DNA from: an uncultured Candidatus Saccharibacteria bacterium
GTDB taxonomy: Bacteria; Patescibacteriota; Saccharimonadia; Saccharimonadales; Saccharimonadaceae
Direction of reading: 5' to 3'
DNA: 64,000 nt
Assembly: GCA_947165975.1 (NCBI GenBank)
Contig: CAMVCL010000001.1
Span: forward strand, 1 to 64,000
Below are positions 54,232 to 64,000 of the stretch, in pieces. Under the pieces are notes generated by a model. It saw only the letters and a program-made list of their open reading frames with translations. It made no database searches and was not told where the DNA came from. The position numbers were made by a program, and so were the translations under genes. Numbering within the stretch: position 1 is the first letter of the stretch; the number at the start of each line of letters is the position of its first letter.

Positions 54232-55680
54232 ATGTTACTTGAGGATTATCGCAACGAAAGATTAAAAAAACTAGCAGAAATACGAGAAAAGGGAATCGAT
54301 CCTTATCCGGCGAAGAGCCATCGGAATTGCAAGATTTCCGAAATTGTTAATCATTTTGATGAGAAAAAAGGCCAAGAAGTAACTATTGTTGGGCGCATCG
54401 TAGCAATTCGCTCATTCGGAAAGTTGGTATTCTTGAAATTGCGTGATTATACCGGCGAGGTACAGATTTTCATGAAAGCCACCGGCGAAGAGACACCAGA
54501 AGGTCTTTTTGGCGCGAAAGAAATTAAACTACTCGATATCGGGGATTTCGTTGAAGCCACAGGTACCGTAGACAAATCACAGACCGATGAAATTTCAGTT
54601 TTTTCTAATTACGTCAGATTGCTCACAAAATCTCTTCGACCTCTCCCAGAGAAGTTTACCAATAAAGAAGAGCGCTACCGCCGTCGCTATGTTGATATGA
54701 ACGTCAATCCGGAAGTGCGCGAGAGATTGGTGCGTCGCTCTAAGTTTTGGCAGGCTACACGCGATTTTATGAATAAACATGGCTATATCGAAATTAATAT
54801 TCCAGTCTTAGAACATACTACCGGTGGTGCAGACGCAACACCATTCGTAACTCATATGAATGCTTTGGACGAAGATTTTTATTTACGTATCTCTCATGAG
54901 CTCCCCTTGAAACGTCTGTTGGGTGGTGGCTTTGAAAAAGTCTATGATATTGGTCCAAGATTCCGTAACGAAGGTGTTGATGATGAACACTTACCAGAGC
55001 ATATTGCTTTTGAAGCCTATGCTGCATATGAAGATTATGAAGATGGCATGAAATTCTATGAAGAAATGATCAAGCATGTCGCTAAAGAGACCTGGGGTAC
55101 CCTGCAATTCAAGGTAAATGGCTTTGAGATTGATCTAGATTGCGAGTGGCCTCGTATTAAGTACGCAGACTTGCTCCGTGAGAAATACGATGTAGACGTA
55201 TTTAATCCAGACCGAGAGCAATTAGTGAGAATCCTCAAAGAAAACGGAGTTGAGACTAATTTTGACGTATCTGAGGCGAGACTAATCGACCATGTTTGGA
55301 AGCTAATCCGCCGGAATTCGGCTGGTCCATACTGGTTGATTGAAGAGCCACTTAGCTTGTCGCCTTTAGCAAAGAAATCTGTTGAAAATCCGTTGGTCAC
55401 TGAGCGTTTCCACCCCATCATTGCCGGTTCGGAAATGGGAAATGGCTTTTCAGAGCTAAACGATCCGTTAGACCAGCTAGAGAGGTTCACCGAGCAGCAG
55501 GCTGCACGTGATGCGGGCGACGATGAGGCTCAGATGATGGACATGGATTTTGTGGAGATGCTTGAATACGGAATGCCGCCAGCTTGTGGTTGGGGCAATT
55601 CGGAACGCAATTTCTGGTTACTTGAAGGCGTTCCAGGTAGGGAAGCAGTGCCATTTCCGACGATGAAAAGCAAAGAGTAG
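54232..55680 (+). CDS. lysS: Lysyl-tRNA synthetase, class II
   Basis: 482 aa. OB-fold anticodon-binding domain (about 40-145), then motif 1 and motif 2 (YDIGPRFRNEGVDDEHLPEH) and motif 3 with GMPPACGWGNSERNFW. Full length apart from a somewhat variant motif 3. TATAAT lies seven bases before the ATG. Confidence 0.96.
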   Translation: MLLEDYRNERLKKLAEIREKGIDPYPAKSHRNCKISEIVNHFDEKKGQEVTIVGRIVAIRSFGKLVFLKLRDYTGEVQIFMKATGEETPEGLFGAKEIKLLDIGDFVEATGTVDKSQTDEISVFSNYVRLLTKSLRPLPEKFTNKEERYRRRYVDMNVNPEVRERLVRRSKFWQATRDFMNKHGYIEINIPVLEHTTGGADATPFVTHMNALDEDFYLRISHELPLKRLLGGGFEKVYDIGPRFRNEGVDDEHLPEHIAFEAYAAYEDYEDGMKFYEEMIKHVAKETWGTLQFKVNGFEIDLDCEWPRIKYADLLREKYDVDVFNPDREQLVRILKENGVETNFDVSEARLIDHVWKLIRRNSAGPYWLIEEPLSLSPLAKKSVENPLVTERFHPIIAGSEMGNGFSELNDPLDQLERFTEQQAARDAGDDEAQMMDMDFVEMLEYGMPPACGWGNSERNFWLLEGVPGREAVPFPTMKSKE

Positions 55681-55681
55681 T

Positions 55682-55900
55682 CTAGAATTCAATGATTTTG
55701 ATGCGGGATTTTTGACCACGAAGGATTTTAATGCTTGTTTTAGGCCTCTTAAAATACTTGGCAAGTGCTTTAATTAGCGCGTCGTTAGCTTCGCCATCAT
55801 GCGGCTTGGCACGTAAGTAAACCGTAAGTTCGCCTGGATTAACTTCGATGATTTTCTCCCGTGAAGAGCCTGGCTTGACAGTAATAGTATAACGATTCAT
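55682..55900 (-). CDS. DUF167/YggU family protein
   Basis: 72 aa. [36 protein letters not shown] and [12 protein letters not shown] match DUF167. Function unproven. TATAAT lies about nine bases before the start on the minus strand; the gene is convergent with lysS, one base apart. Confidence 0.85.
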   Translation of the reverse strand: MNRYTITVKPGSSREKIIEVNPGELTVYLRAKPHDGEANDALIKALAKYFKRPKTSIKILRGQKSRIKIIEF

Positions 55901-55941
55901 ATCATATACATTATATAATATATAATGGTATAATAATAGAG

Positions 55942-57954
55942 ATGCCGAAATTTAAATTAGTTTCAAAATACAAACCAACTGGCGATCAGCCATCTGCTAT
56001 CAAACAATTGACAGATGGCGTTCTTTCTGGTGTACATGAACAGACTTTACTCGGCGTAACTGGCTCTGGAAAAACTTTTACAATGGCTAATATTATCCAG
56101 AACGTGCAGAAACCAACATTGATCTTGGCACACAATAAGACATTAGCTGCTCAGCTTTATTCTGAATTTCGAGAATTCTTTCCAGAAAATGAGGTGCATT
56201 ATTTTGTTTCTTACTTCGATTACTATCAGCCAGAGGCGTACATCGCGTCAACTGACACGTATATCGAAAAAGATTCGGCTATCAATGACGAGATCGATAG
56301 ACTAAGGCATGGTGCGACTGAAGCGTTACTTACGCGACGTGATTGTATTGTGGTAGCTTCGGTATCGTGTATTTATGGCATTGGCTCACCAGAACACTAT
56401 ACCGAGATGTCTTTACCAATGTGGCACAATCAATCTGGGTGGGTGTTGACGCCAGACCAGTCTAATACTAGCCTAACACAACTAGACTTTATTCGTCGCT
56501 TAGTTGGAATGCAGTATCATCGTAACGATCTAGCATTTGAGCGGGGAAACTTCCGAGTGATGGGCGATACGATTGATTTATTTCCAGCCAATGGGGAATA
56601 TGCCTATAGATTTGAATTCGGATTTGATACCCTAGAAGAAGTTAAAATCGTAGACCCACTAACTTTTGAAATACGTGAAAAACCTGACCATATTCATATT
56701 TTTCCTAATACACATTATGCCACACCAATGGATCAATTGGAAAAAGCCCTCATTACAATTCGGGCAGAATATGAAGATAGATTAAAGTATTTCGAAAAAC
56801 ACCAAAAGTATCTTGAAGCGCAAAGATTAAGTCAGCGCACCAAGTATGACTTAGAAATGTTAAAGGAGACTGGTTTTGTCAAAGGAATCGAGAACTATTC
56901 TCGACATCTAGATGGCAGGAAACCAGGAGAACCGCCTTCTACGCTATTAGACTTCTTCCCAGATGACTGGTTGCTAATTGTAGACGAATCGCATATGACT
57001 TTGCCACAAGTGCGCGGAATGTATAATGGCGATCATGCGCGTAAACTAAACTTGGTTGACTACGGGTTTAGGTTACCATCTGCTTTAGATAATCGTCCTC
57101 TCACCTACGGGGAATTCCAAAAGCATATTAATCAGGCGATCTATGTGTCGGCAACACCAGGGGATTATGAGCTTGAGGTCTCGCCCACTCCAGCAGAACA
57201 GGTAATACGTCCAACTGGTCTGCTTGATCCAGAAATAGAGGTCCGTAGTTCCGATGGCCAGATTGATGACCTAATGGAAGAGATTGACAAGCGTATCGCT
57301 AAAGGTCAACGTACTCTGATTACAACTCTTACGAAACGTATGGCGGAAGATTTAACTGATCACCTAAAAGAACGTGGCGTAAAAACAGCGTATATCCACT
57401 CTGATATTGACACTTTAGAGCGAGGTGATATTCTACGCGACTTACGAGCTGGCGTATACGACGTGTTGGTCGGTATTAATCTACTGCGCGAGGGGCTCGA
57501 TCTTCCCGAAGTTTCTTTAGTGGCGATTTTGGATGCAGATAAAGAAGGGTTCCTGCGCTCCGAATCAGCCCTAATTCAGACGATTGGACGTGCTGCCAGA
57601 CATGAAGAAGGTAAGGTGATTATGTATGCCAACCTAATTACTGAGAGTATGGAAAAGGCCATCTCGGAAACCAACCGCCGTCGTGAAATTCAGAAGGAAT
57701 ATAATGCCAAACATCATATTACGCCCCATTCAGTCCAAAAAGAGATATCGGCAGGACTCCGTGCTATTATTCCAGAAAAGGAGAAAGAGAATAAACTTGA
57801 TGTTAAACGTATTCCTAAAGACGAATTGCCGACTTTAATCAAATCACTTTCTTCAGAAATGCAACTAGCAGCAGCAAATCTAGAATTTGAAAAAGCCGCA
57901 GCTCTGAGGGATGAGATAGAACGAATTAAAGAGTTTATGGAAGGGAAGAAATAG
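55942..57954 (+). CDS. uvrB: UvrB, excinuclease ABC subunit B
   Basis: 670 aa, full length. Walker A GVTGSGKT, beta-hairpin region [20 protein letters not shown] box, helicase motif [11 protein letters not shown], and a C-terminal UVR segment ([18 protein letters not shown]) that matches the UvrC one at 41.8 kb. TATAAT lies seven bases before the ATG. Confidence 0.98.
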   Translation: MPKFKLVSKYKPTGDQPSAIKQLTDGVLSGVHEQTLLGVTGSGKTFTMANIIQNVQKPTLILAHNKTLAAQLYSEFREFFPENEVHYFVSYFDYYQPEAYIASTDTYIEKDSAINDEIDRLRHGATEALLTRRDCIVVASVSCIYGIGSPEHYTEMSLPMWHNQSGWVLTPDQSNTSLTQLDFIRRLVGMQYHRNDLAFERGNFRVMGDTIDLFPANGEYAYRFEFGFDTLEEVKIVDPLTFEIREKPDHIHIFPNTHYATPMDQLEKALITIRAEYEDRLKYFEKHQKYLEAQRLSQRTKYDLEMLKETGFVKGIENYSRHLDGRKPGEPPSTLLDFFPDDWLLIVDESHMTLPQVRGMYNGDHARKLNLVDYGFRLPSALDNRPLTYGEFQKHINQAIYVSATPGDYELEVSPTPAEQVIRPTGLLDPEIEVRSSDGQIDDLMEEIDKRIAKGQRTLITTLTKRMAEDLTDHLKERGVKTAYIHSDIDTLERGDILRDLRAGVYDVLVGINLLREGLDLPEVSLVAILDADKEGFLRSESALIQTIGRAARHEEGKVIMYANLITESMEKAISETNRRREIQKEYNAKHHITPHSVQKEISAGLRAIIPEKEKENKLDVKRIPKDELPTLIKSLSSEMQLAAANLEFEKAAALRDEIERIKEFMEGKK

Positions 57955-58064
57955 CCCTTTTGTTCGGGAAATGTTCGGTGAGACGCTAGATGTGGCGTAA
58001 TGCGTTATATATGGTGTGCTAGATGTAGCGTGTGATGGCTACTATATATAATATATACTAAGTA

Positions 58065-59888
58065 TCATGAGGGTGGATTGAAATCAACAATACAACGGAC
58101 TGTCCACCCTAAAGACTTAGCGTTGAAGTTTGTACCTGGATTAACACTAGTTCTACCTAGTGACATATAATTGGCGCCGCGGCTACTGCCACTATTATAT
58201 CCAGAAACTGACGAATAATTTCCGTATGAATTACGATTATTGTATGACCCGCTATTATAAAAACCAGAAAGGACAAAGTTATTAGGGTAAGTACGTAGTT
58301 TATTTGACAATAAAGAGGACTCGTCTTCTCCATAATATGGAAGTGGGCTACTGTCATAGTTTGCTGGCTCGACGCCATTATTTAACCTTGTTACAATGAG
58401 TTCCCAGAATTCATTAGTAGATTCTTGGGACTTTTCACCGCCTTTGGGTAAATGCCAACCTGATGGGCATATGTCACCAGGTGCATGATAACCAGTGCCA
58501 TAATTATCACCATATTTACCATAACCTGCAGTAGCTGAGTACCAGTTATAATAGTTGCCGTAGCTATAAACATTGCCACCTGCATAATAGTTAGAGCTAG
58601 TGTTATTGGTAAAAAAAATTGTATTATCTGTCTGAAGTCTAGATTGATCATCACAAGCAGTAGAATCAATAGTGCACCAACCTTCTGGAGCGGTAGTAGC
58701 ATTATATGCTAGTGATGAAGTTGGAGAGAGATGATTTGAAGTCGAGTTAGTGTCATAAATATTCGTTAGTGGAAGAGATGGGTTATGAGTATTAGAGGAA
58801 GACAACATAACTGAATCGTCTAGCCTTAAGTTTTCTATCATCCAGCATTTGTAATCTTTTAGTCTAGCTACAGCATAGGTATTGTTGTCACGACTATCGG
58901 TGAGGGCAGTAACGTCTCCTATTTCCATGCCACGACAACCGTTCCAGTTCTGTAATATCCCCGCAGAAGGGACCCAAACGGCATAAAGAGATAAACCTTT
59001 AGTAGAAATGTCACTTGGAGCAGTAATGGTTTCATTAGGACCGTAAGTAGTACCTGAATAATCATAAGCTGTGTTCCAACCAGCGAAGCCATAGCCGGTG
59101 CGTTTAAAGTTAGGAGCCCAAAGAGGAATGCCATCAGTTAACTGACTGCTAGAAAGAGACTGTTTACCCATCTGCCCTTCAACTAAAGCAGTATTTGGGT
59201 TATAGCAGATTTTATTAGCTTGACAAGCCACCGGCTGAGCAGGAACTTCGTTTTGAGGGTGGACTAAAGTAAACTTAACCTTACCAGTATAAGTACCAGC
59301 AGGCTGAGTAGCTGAAGCATAGACAGCATAGTTAGTAGTGAAGTTAGCTCCTAGTGCTCCTGTACCTATATCAGTTGCTGTAGTTCTATAAGCTACTTTA
59401 GTATAAGTACTTGGGATTAGTTCATAGTTAGTATAGTTATAGGTAGCATCATTTCTAATAGTAGGAACGTAGGTTCCTGATACTGGAGCTAGTTTCATAG
59501 ACCAGACTGAATTAGTAGTGGTACCTGATACATATTTACCTGTGACTATGTCGTAAGATGAATCTAAGGTAGAGCTATGCATCTTATTATTACCGTCTTC
59601 TTCATTAGTATAGCCTATAGCATAGATAGCTAGGCCATTAGTATCATTGCAAGTAGCTTTAATGGTAGCTGAACCTATGTCTGTTTTATACTGATTATTT
59701 TGAATAGTGGTAGTATGAAGTAGATTAGTACCAGTGAGAGAACAGGAGACTGGGACAGTGATGTTGATTTGGTCTACGACGTCGGTGCTGTCTGTGGCGA
59801 AAGAATAGGAAGAGACAAGCAGCATACTAGAAACAATCGTACTTGATAGCAAACAAGCTATAAGAGTATATAGACCTTTAATGCTCAT
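58065..59888 (-). CDS. FISUMP-domain surface protein 5 with InlB-type repeat
   Basis: 607 aa. Signal peptide (about 1-32), a diverged N-terminal domain (CSLTGTNLLHTTTIQNN; IYAIGYTNEEDG), an InlB-type repeat (KRTGYGFAGWNTAYDYSG) and the FISUMP domain (DSRDNNTYAVARL; CWMIENLRLDD; NYYNWYSATAGYGKYG; CPSGWHLPKG; WTVRCIVDF). A distant member about 30 kb from the cluster and outside the repeat island. TATAAT (59895-59900, minus) is exactly six bases before the ATG. Confidence 0.85.
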   Translation of the reverse strand: MSIKGLYTLIACLLSSTIVSSMLLVSSYSFATDSTDVVDQINITVPVSCSLTGTNLLHTTTIQNNQYKTDIGSATIKATCNDTNGLAIYAIGYTNEEDGNNKMHSSTLDSSYDIVTGKYVSGTTTNSVWSMKLAPVSGTYVPTIRNDATYNYTNYELIPSTYTKVAYRTTATDIGTGALGANFTTNYAVYASATQPAGTYTGKVKFTLVHPQNEVPAQPVACQANKICYNPNTALVEGQMGKQSLSSSQLTDGIPLWAPNFKRTGYGFAGWNTAYDYSGTTYGPNETITAPSDISTKGLSLYAVWVPSAGILQNWNGCRGMEIGDVTALTDSRDNNTYAVARLKDYKCWMIENLRLDDSVMLSSSNTHNPSLPLTNIYDTNSTSNHLSPTSSLAYNATTAPEGWCTIDSTACDDQSRLQTDNTIFFTNNTSSNYYAGGNVYSYGNYYNWYSATAGYGKYGDNYGTGYHAPGDICPSGWHLPKGGEKSQESTNEFWELIVTRLNNGVEPANYDSSPLPYYGEDESSLLSNKLRTYPNNFVLSGFYNSGSYNNRNSYGNYSSVSGYNSGSSRGANYMSLGRTSVNPGTNFNAKSLGWTVRCIVDFNPPS

Positions 59889-59960
59889 ACTTATATTATA
59901 TATTCTTATCTGAGCGAGTCAACCCTGGATTTTCATTTTCGCTTATGATATACTCAAGAT

Positions 59961-60893
59961 ATGAGCACGGTGGGCATTGCGGAAATAGACAGTATTAAAA
60001 AACGCATTCGAATTTGTGACTATTTGGTAGTGGCACAATTATTTTTGCAGGATAATTTTCTACTAGAACGTCCGCTTGAGTTTAGTGATATTAAGGCGAG
60101 ACTACTCGGTCATTGGGGAACTTGTCATGGTATCAATGTCGCCTATGCTAACTTAAAAACATATTTTAATGATAATCCAGATTTTACTTTTATCCTTGGG
60201 CCTGGACACGGATTTCCAGCCCTGCAAGCTAATTTATTTATTGATAAAGAGTTAGAAAAGATCGATAAAAATGCCACGTTAGATGAAGATGGCATTAATT
60301 ATCTTTGTAAGAATTTTTCTTGGCCGGATGGCTTTCCGAGCCATGCTAGTCCAATCACGCCTGGCGTCATCACAGAAGGTGGCGAACTTGGCTATGCATT
60401 AGCTAATGCCTACGGACTTGGGCTTGGTCATCCAGAAAAGACCATCGCAGTATTGATTGGTGATGGGGAATTAGAGACAGCCACAGCGATTGACTCACTT
60501 AATCTGCGTAATTTATTGACAAGTCCTAAAAATGGCACGATTATCCCAATTTTACACTTAAATGGGTACAAGATTTCTGCTCCTACTATTTATGCTAGAA
60601 AATCCGAACGAGAGTTAAACGAGATGATCCGCGGTTTTGGTTTTACGCCGGTCTGGGTAGATGGCAATAAGGTTGAGGACTTCCAGTCTGTTCTTAATAA
60701 AAACATTGATTCGCCGTTTTATATTATGAAAAATGAGAAGGGCCTAGGTGGACCCAACCGTTATCATAACGCCCATCAGATTCCGTTGAAAGAGGCAAAG
60801 ACTAGCGATAAAGAGCTCAAAGAATTAGAAGAATGGCTAAGATCATATCACTTTGAGGAGCTATTTAGTCGCGAGAAAGGATTTATGCTATGA
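59961..60893 (+). CDS. Phosphoketolase, N-terminal half (separate gene)
   Basis: 310 aa. Matches the first part of xylulose-5-P/fructose-6-P phosphoketolase: GHWGTCHGINVAYANL, GPGHGFPAL, PSHASPITPGVITEGGELGY and the TPP-Mg motif GDGELETATAIDSLN...LHLNGYKISAPT. Normally these lie in one chain of about 800 aa. The gene ends shortly after the TPP domain and overlaps the second half by four bases (ATGA). TATACT (59949-59954) is six bases before the ATG. The product would cleave ketose phosphates to acetyl-P and an aldose-P only together with the next gene. Confidence 0.9.
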   Translation: MSTVGIAEIDSIKKRIRICDYLVVAQLFLQDNFLLERPLEFSDIKARLLGHWGTCHGINVAYANLKTYFNDNPDFTFILGPGHGFPALQANLFIDKELEKIDKNATLDEDGINYLCKNFSWPDGFPSHASPITPGVITEGGELGYALANAYGLGLGHPEKTIAVLIGDGELETATAIDSLNLRNLLTSPKNGTIIPILHLNGYKISAPTIYARKSERELNEMIRGFGFTPVWVDGNKVEDFQSVLNKNIDSPFYIMKNEKGLGGPNRYHNAHQIPLKEAKTSDKELKELEEWLRSYHFEELFSREKGFML

Positions 60894-62059
60894 TTAGTCG
60901 TATTGACACACCCGGAGTTGAAATGCACTCGCCGGCTAAAAAGATTGGCAATCTCTTAACTACTGAATTTACCAAAGACCCACATTTTTATTTCTTTTCA
61001 CCCGATGAAACTACTTCTAATAAGTTCGATGAGATATTTACTGTAGAAAAACGTGCATGGGGAGATATGCCTACTAAAACTTGGGACTTGCCAGAATCTG
61101 CCGATGGGCGAATCATCGAGATGCTGTCAGAAAATGTCTTATTCAGTGTAATGACTGGACACCTTGCCAATGGTGAAAAAGCAATGATGGGTAGTTATGA
61201 AGCATTTTTCCCAGTGATCACTTCTCAGCTATTGCAACAAATGAAATTTATTAAACAATCACTTAATGTGGAGTGGCGCAAACCTTTACCAGCTGTCAAT
61301 CTATTGTCAACTTCTACTTGCTGGAGACAAGATCATAATGGTTTCACGCATCAATCACCAGCTTTAATCTCTACTTTACTTAGCGTACCGTCAAATCTGG
61401 TCAATTGTATCTTCCCGATAGATGACGTAGCAGCCGAGGAGGCTTACCATTTTATGATTAATTCGCAAGATGTTGTAAATCTTACAACATTTGATAAAAA
61501 TGATCGTCCTCGTTATATCGACTCCAATCATGCCAGATTCCAATTCGAAAATGGTGGTGCATCGATCTTTGAATTTGCTTCAGATAATGAGCCGGATTTC
61601 GTACTGGTGGCCGCTGGGGACATTGTTGCCCATGAAACCCTTGAAGCCATCAAGATTCTTAAACGTGATATGCCAGATATCAAACTACGCTTTATAAATA
61701 TTAATGCGTTATCATATCGCGCAATCGGAACCACTCAAAACAAATTATCCCAAGAGGCATTCAATGAGATGTTTACTAAAGATAAACCAATTTTGGCAAA
61801 TTTTCATGGCTATCCTGAGACTCTAGAAAACATCTTAGAAAACTATACTTCTAAACACCGTTTGCGCGTACATGGTTTTAATGAAGAAGGCTCGACTACG
61901 ACTCCTTTCGAAATGCTACGCCGTAACATGGCGTCACGCTATGATTTAGCTATTGATATCGCAGCCGTCCGAAATCGCACCGACTTAGTTTCAAAATATC
62001 AAGCAGTACTAGAACAGAACCATCTGCACGCTATACAGTTCGGTGAAGACATCATATAA
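60890..62059 (+). CDS. Phosphoketolase, C-terminal half (separate gene)
   Basis: 389 aa. It begins at the middle and C-terminal domains: FSPDETTSNKF, MMGSYEAFFPV, STCWRQDHNGFTHQSPALIS (phosphate and TPP contacts), and a transketolase-C-like domain with FGEDII at the end. All catalytic blocks seen in intact phosphoketolases are present across the two genes, so this looks like a functional split rather than decay. Combined length is 699 aa, about 100 short of one-piece enzymes. Confidence 0.9.
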   Translation: MISRIDTPGVEMHSPAKKIGNLLTTEFTKDPHFYFFSPDETTSNKFDEIFTVEKRAWGDMPTKTWDLPESADGRIIEMLSENVLFSVMTGHLANGEKAMMGSYEAFFPVITSQLLQQMKFIKQSLNVEWRKPLPAVNLLSTSTCWRQDHNGFTHQSPALISTLLSVPSNLVNCIFPIDDVAAEEAYHFMINSQDVVNLTTFDKNDRPRYIDSNHARFQFENGGASIFEFASDNEPDFVLVAAGDIVAHETLEAIKILKRDMPDIKLRFININALSYRAIGTTQNKLSQEAFNEMFTKDKPILANFHGYPETLENILENYTSKHRLRVHGFNEEGSTTTPFEMLRRNMASRYDLAIDIAAVRNRTDLVSKYQAVLEQNHLHAIQFGEDII

Positions 62060-62083
62060 TTCTCATGATATAATATCCACATT

Positions 62084-62767
62084 ATGGAATTATTTATTTT
62101 AATAGTCGTTTTGGTGATTTTGGCTGAAACTACCTTTTTGGTAGTGCGTAAATACAAGCCAATACGAAACGGCAATCGCAAAATATATGTCGACACATCC
62201 GTCTTGATTGACGGGCGAATTTTAAACATCGCTAGAACTGGTTTTATTGATGGAGATTTAATCATATTAAAAAGCGTATTAAGGGAGCTACAACTACTAG
62301 CCGACGGCAAGGACAATGAGAAACGCAATCGTGCTCGGGCTGGACTTAACAACGTATCTGAACTCGAACGCGTAGTCGAAGTCAATACCGAAATTTATGA
62401 CGATGGGGAAGGATATAAAAAGGTTGATGATGAGCTTTTAAAATATGCCAAAGCCAATAAAGGTGCCGTACTTACAATCGATTATAACTTGATCAAAGTT
62501 GCTGAAGCCGAAAAGATTGAGACGCTAAATATTAACGATCTAGCCTTAGCCGTAAGGACAGAGTTCTTACCAGGAGAGAAAATTCGCCTTAAGATAACGG
62601 AAAAAGGCTCAAACCGCGGTCAAGGCGTAGGGCATTTATCTGATGGTACCATGGTGGTCGTTGATAAGGCTGCCAACAAAATTGGCAAAGACTTAATCGT
62701 AGAATTTGTGAGATTTCACGAAACTTCATCTGGTAAAATGATCTTTGCCAAAATCGTGCGAAAGTAA
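62084..62767 (+). CDS. Membrane-anchored PIN-TRAM protein (YacL-like)
   Basis: 227 aa. One N-terminal membrane helix (1-22), a PIN nuclease domain (VDTSVLIDGRILNIA with the first catalytic Asp; LRELQLLADG; AVLTIDYNL), and a C-terminal TRAM RNA-binding domain (about 165-227). Relatives such as Bacillus YacL are usual in Firmicutes, Actinobacteria and CPR; the role is probably RNA processing at the membrane. TATAAT lies nine bases before the ATG. Confidence 0.88.
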   Translation: MELFILIVVLVILAETTFLVVRKYKPIRNGNRKIYVDTSVLIDGRILNIARTGFIDGDLIILKSVLRELQLLADGKDNEKRNRARAGLNNVSELERVVEVNTEIYDDGEGYKKVDDELLKYAKANKGAVLTIDYNLIKVAEAEKIETLNINDLALAVRTEFLPGEKIRLKITEKGSNRGQGVGHLSDGTMVVVDKAANKIGKDLIVEFVRFHETSSGKMIFAKIVRK

Positions 62768-64000
62768 TTATTCTCCGTCACTATCGTCTTCAGTTGGTTT
62801 ATTAACGGTAACCTTCATTTCGCTTGATGTAGAATACCCGGCTGAATCAGTAATAGTAAATTTGATAGTCCTATCGGTCTCTTTTAATGTATAGCCATTG
62901 ATTGTGCCATTACCACCTAGTGAGATCCCGCCTTGTTCAACACCGTTGACATATAGTGTGTATCCGGCAATGTCATAACTACCTCGACGAATGGTAGCAA
63001 CAATCTTGTCGCCACTTGTTGAGAGAGATAACTGTGGTGGCTTATAATCACAAGTATCTTTAGTGTCACGTTTGTATGGTTCTGGTACACTATAAACGTC
63101 ATTACCAGTCATAGGGTCAGTTACTTTAGTGACTTCAATCTGAATCTTTTGATCCTCTGGAGTACAATCTGCCGCTAACAAGTGATTATAGCGATTAAAG
63201 GTGAGTTTTTCTTTCTTGACGCCCGAGTTTTTAGAGGCATTGAACCAGCTCGGCCAGATATCGGTCTTACCATTAACTGATAAGGTCTGGATTCCGGCTG
63301 GCTTTGCTGGCTGATCGCCAGGTTTCCATTTTCCGTCTTTTTCATAAACTTCATGATGAATACGACTCATATATTCAGCAATTGTGAATCGGGCAATATC
63401 GTGAGTATTGGAAGTAAGACCACTACCATCATGATTGCCATTCCAAACCATCGTTGATACCACCGTAGAATAACTTTCCATAACAGAGTCCTTAGTGATA
63501 TTGGCGTTTGCCGTGGTAGTAGTTCCGGTCTTTGTGGCAGTCCATATACCAGGGATTACATATCCAGCACTTTGTGAACCACCTGGAGCGTAGATGCCAT
63601 AACGAGCGCTACCATCACTAAGAATATTGGAGATCATATAGGCAACCTGTTCATCAACTACTTGCTTACCTTCTGGGTCACTCCAGGATTCAACAACCTC
63701 ACCAGAAGAGTTTTTCATTTCAAGTACATAAGCAAGATCTTTATAAGCACCACCACGAGCAAGAGAGGCGTAGGCGTTGGCGTGCTCGACCATCTTTACT
63801 CCACAACCAGAGCCAATCGCGATAGATAGACCATAGCCTTCACGACCTTCGCAGTAAGCTTTATCACCTAGCTCATGCGCAATCTTAAGAGAATTTTCAA
63901 TCCCGTTAATATATAGAGCTTTAACGGCAGCGATATTCAGCGAGTGACCCAGTGAGAAACGAATTGAGACATTACCATAGAATGAGCCAGTGGCGTTAGT
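62768..64000 (-). CDS. Class A penicillin-binding protein, C-terminal part (continues past window end)
   Basis: The minus-strand frame is open to the window edge; the first visible residues, GNVSIRFSLGHSLNIAAVKAL, are the SxN region of a transpeptidase (SLN), so the gene starts outside. The KTGT box (TATKTGTTT) follows near position 63,520. The SxxK Ser and any glycosyltransferase domain lie beyond the window. The C-terminus (from about 63,080 down) is an Ig/FN3-like extracellular domain with an acidic tail (DDSDGE). It cross-links peptidoglycan outside the membrane. Confidence 0.92.
   Translation of the reverse strand, partial: TNATGSFYGNVSIRFSLGHSLNIAAVKALYINGIENSLKIAHELGDKAYCEGREGYGLSIAIGSGCGVKMVEHANAYASLARGGAYKDLAYVLEMKNSSGEVVESWSDPEGKQVVDEQVAYMISNILSDGSARYGIYAPGGSQSAGYVIPGIWTATKTGTTTTANANITKDSVMESYSTVVSTMVWNGNHDGSGLTSNTHDIARFTIAEYMSRIHHEVYEKDGKWKPGDQPAKPAGIQTLSVNGKTDIWPSWFNASKNSGVKKEKLTFNRYNHLLAADCTPEDQKIQIEVTKVTDPMTGNDVYSVPEPYKRDTKDTCDYKPPQLSLSTSGDKIVATIRRGSYDIAGYTLYVNGVEQGGISLGGNGTINGYTLKETDRTIKFTITDSAGYSTSSEMKVTVNKPTEDDSDGE

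Noticed and set aside
57955..58064. RNA gene in the AT-rich gap after uvrB
   Set aside because: Only short AT palindromes are visible; nothing that folds or terminates convincingly.
1..64000. UGA recoded to glycine, as in some CPR lineages
   Set aside because: Several genes (for example rseP and the response-regulator partner) end at TGA exactly where the next gene begins, and core proteins show no internal TGA.

Overview
The window reads as the chromosome of an ultra-small, host-dependent bacterium of the Candidate Phyla Radiation (Patescibacteria), most likely Saccharibacteria (TM7). Grounds: moderate-to-low GC, short gene gaps, TGA used as an ordinary stop (which argues against Absconditabacteria/Gracilibacteria), many membrane-anchored surface proteins, FISUMP/InlB-repeat surface proteins, a minimal carbohydrate pathway, and no amino-acid or nucleotide biosynthesis genes in 64 kb. 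The phylum call is an inference from gene content; no 16S gene is present.

Layout. 1-4.3 kb (minus): start of a secreted protein, an FtsA/PilM-like ATPase, an RsuA-type pseudouridine synthase, and a response regulator/histidine kinase pair. 4.3-8.9 kb (plus): an anchored acidic surface protein, a RuvX-MltG fusion and a LysM-CHAP cell-wall hydrolase. 8.9-17.5 kb: obgE, an AlgJ-like/MBOAT acyltransferase pair, a structured non-coding RNA, trmD, recG, rsmD and a sortase-type surface protein. 17.6-27.9 kb: an accessory island beginning at tRNA-Leu(UAG). It holds three copies of a tRNA-3'-end/terminator repeat, inverted terminal repeats with REP-like palindromes, a zinc-ribbon + GIY-YIG gene pair, an orphan 317-aa gene and four FISUMP surface-protein genes; a fifth lies at 58-59.9 kb. 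28-33 kb: small membrane and redox proteins, then trigger factor. 34-40.2 kb: rpsL-rpsG, a second RNA candidate, gap-rpiB-rpe-pfkB-LOG and eno. 40.2-47.5 kb: anchored proteins, a short uvrC, secG, a solute-binding protein, and tRNA-Leu(GAG) followed by repeated copies of its own 3' end. 47.6-57.9 kb: tsf, rpsB, clpP, rpmE, frr, uppS, rseP, a CPBP protease, greA, lysS and uvrB. 59.9-64 kb: a split phosphoketolase, a PIN-TRAM protein and the end of a class A penicillin-binding protein.

How the genes fit together: GAPDH, enolase, RpiB, Rpe and phosphoketolase suggest a reduced heterofermentative pentose/triose route to acetyl-phosphate. MltG, the CHAP hydrolase, UppS and the PBP build and remodel a Gram-positive-like wall, on which the FISUMP and sorting-signal proteins are probably displayed. 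Across the window many genes have a -10 hexamer exactly six bases before the start codon and no Shine-Dalgarno, which points to widespread leaderless transcription; other genes, chiefly inside operons, have a clear AGGAG.

Most notable: the tRNA-Leu(UAG) island with an apparently uncharacterised inverted-repeat element carrying a zinc-ribbon/GIY-YIG pair; the leaderless-promoter pattern; the split phosphoketolase; the RuvX-MltG fusion; and two unassigned structured RNAs.
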